A stretch of DNA of 6,625 bases, taken from an uncultured Solimonas sp. GTDB taxonomy: Bacteria > Pseudomonadota > Gammaproteobacteria > Nevskiales > Nevskiaceae. The notes beneath the pieces are model-generated. The model was not told the DNA's origin, did not search any database, and was given only the letters and a program-made list of their open reading frames with translations. Positions 5,425 through 6,625 of the stretch are shown piece by piece; within the stretch, counting starts at the first letter, position 1, and every line of letters begins with the position of its first letter. Both the position numbers and the translations under genes were made by a program. Location of the stretch: the NCBI GenBank assembly GCA_946478985.1, contig CAMLDZ010000149.1, positions 1 to 6,625 of the forward strand, written 5' to 3'.

Positions 5425-6625
5425 ATGGCTACCAGCAAGTATCACAGCTTCATCGAGTCGTCTTCGATCAACGGCGCCAACGCGCCTTACGTCGAGGCGT
5501 TCTACGAACAGTTCCTCGACGACCCGGAGTCAGTCGACCCGAGCTGGCGGGCTTATTTCCGGCTGATCCAGGACCAGAACGCGCCGCGCGAGACGCCGCA
5601 CAGCGAAGTCGTCGCGCGCTTCGAGCGCCTGGCGCGCGAGCCTCGCCGCGTGGTCGCCGCCGAAGCCGGTTTCGACGCCAAGGCCGCCGAGAAGCAGGCC
5701 GGCGTGCTGCGCCTGATCAACTACTACCGCATGCGCGGCCATCAGGCGGCGCGCCTGGACCCCTTGAACCTGGCGCCGCAGGCGAGCATCCCGGATCTGG
5801 ACCCGGCCTTTCATGGCCTCGGCCCCGAGGATCTGGAGACGACTTTCAACACCGGCACGCTGGCGGTGGGCAGCGATCGCCTGCCGCTGCGCGAGATCAT
5901 CAAGGTCCTCAAGACCGTGTACACGGACACCATCGGTGCCGAGTACATGTACCTGACCGAGACCAGCGAAAAGCGCTGGATCCAGAAGCGCCTCGAGGCG
6001 GTGGCTTTCCAGCCGAAGATCGCGCCCTCGCGCAAGCGCGAGGTGCTGCAGCAGCTGGTCGCCGCCGAGGGCCTGGAGCGCTACCTGCACAACAAGTACG
6101 TCGGCCAGAAGCGCTTCTCGCTGGAAGGCGGCGACGCGCTGATCCCGGCGATGGACGAGGTGCTCAAGGCCTGCGCCGCGCGTGACGTCGACGAGATCGT
6201 CATCGGCATGGCGCACCGCGGCCGCCTCAACGTGCTGATCAACGTGCTCGGCAAGTCGCCCAGCGACCTGTTCGCGGAATTCGAGGGCAAGTACTCGGTC
6301 GACCAGCTGTCGCGCGCCGGCGACGTCAAGTACCACATGGGCTTCTCGACCGACGTCGAGGTCGACGGCAAGCGCGTGCACATGGTGCTGGCGTTCAACC
6401 CCTCGCACCTCGAGATCGTCAACCCGGTGGTCGAGGGCTCGGTCAAGGCGCGGCAGATCCGCCGCCTCGACGAGGCCGGCCAGAAGGTGGTGCCGGTGCT
6501 GATCCATGGCGACGCCGCGTTCGCCGGTCAGGGCGTGGTGATGGAGACGCTGCAGCTCTCGCACTCCAAGGGCTACGGCACCGGCGGCACGCTGCACATC
6601 ATCGTCAACAACCAGATCGGCTTCA
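5425..6625 (+). CDS. sucA: 2-oxoglutarate dehydrogenase E1 component SucA, N-terminal part (3' end outside window)
   Basis: SucA is the thiamine-diphosphate E1 subunit of the 2-oxoglutarate dehydrogenase complex of the TCA cycle; it decarboxylates 2-oxoglutarate and succinylates the lipoyl group of E2 (SucB). The first 400 codons of roughly 930-950 are present, and the frame is open to the window edge. The N-terminal E2-interacting segment is typical (YVEAFYEQFLDDPESVDPSW, 22-41). Catalytic-domain motifs follow: LINYYRMRGHQAARLDPL (97-114), FSLEGGDALIP (231-241), GMAHRGRLNVL (261-271, His264 equivalent to E. coli His260), KYHMGFSTD (302-310, His304 equivalent to His298), FNPSHLEIVNPVVEGS (324-339), and HGDAAFAGQG (361-370) with metal-binding Asp363 paired with Asn396 in NNQIGF, 33 residues apart as in E. 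coli. The ATG gives the family's usual N-terminus, but no good Shine-Dalgarno precedes it. sucB and lpd would be expected downstream but lie outside the window. Confidence 0.97.
   Translation, partial: MATSKYHSFIESSSINGANAPYVEAFYEQFLDDPESVDPSWRAYFRLIQDQNAPRETPHSEVVARFERLAREPRRVVAAEAGFDAKAAEKQAGVLRLINYYRMRGHQAARLDPLNLAPQASIPDLDPAFHGLGPEDLETTFNTGTLAVGSDRLPLREIIKVLKTVYTDTIGAEYMYLTETSEKRWIQKRLEAVAFQPKIAPSRKREVLQQLVAAEGLERYLHNKYVGQKRFSLEGGDALIPAMDEVLKACAARDVDEIVIGMAHRGRLNVLINVLGKSPSDLFAEFEGKYSVDQLSRAGDVKYHMGFSTDVEVDGKRVHMVLAFNPSHLEIVNPVVEGSVKARQIRRLDEAGQKVVPVLIHGDAAFAGQGVVMETLQLSHSKGYGTGGTLHIIVNNQIGF

Noticed and set aside
5530..6597. Long antisense open frame (355 codons) opposite sucA
   Set aside because: sucA is intact on the plus strand with all catalytic motifs; the antisense frame is a codon-bias artefact.

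Overview
The window is a GC-rich stretch of bacterial chromosome, all coded on the plus strand, with very short gaps. Gene content points to a proteobacterium using System I cytochrome c maturation. A Gammaproteobacterium is most likely, because ccmH and ccmI are separate genes in the order ccmF-ccmG-ccmH-ccmI and the GalU and SucA sequences look gammaproteobacterial. A Nevskiales/Xanthomonadales-like lineage is only a guess. No mobile element, CRISPR array, tRNA or rRNA was seen, and nothing suggests recent transfer.

Positions 1-3447 hold the distal end of a cytochrome c maturation operon: the C-terminal part of ccmF (cut by the left edge), ccmG, ccmH and ccmI. Each stop codon overlaps the next start (TGATG or GTGA), so translation is probably coupled. 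CcmG and CcmH reduce the apocytochrome CXXCH cysteines, CcmI presents the apocytochrome, and CcmF ligates heme delivered by CcmE, all at the periplasmic face of the inner membrane.

Positions 3448-3552 form a 105-base gap with only a weak imperfect hairpin and the ribosome binding site of the next gene. Positions 3553-4413 encode a 286-residue MaoC-type (hotdog) acyl-thioester dehydratase/hydratase of the HtdX-like kind. It has no functional link to its neighbours and carries a Lys where the family motif usually has Gly before the catalytic Asp. After a 30-base gap comes galU (4444-5349), UDP-glucose pyrophosphorylase.

A strong GC hairpin with a 10-base palindrome in its loop fills most of the 75-base gap after galU. 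The last gene is the N-terminal 400 residues of sucA (from 5425, cut by the right edge), E1 of the 2-oxoglutarate dehydrogenase complex. Overall this is an ordinary housekeeping region. The points worth a second look are the proline-free WCAAC active site of CcmG, the GKD motif of the dehydratase, and the hairpin/palindrome directly ahead of sucA. I found no sign of an undescribed system.
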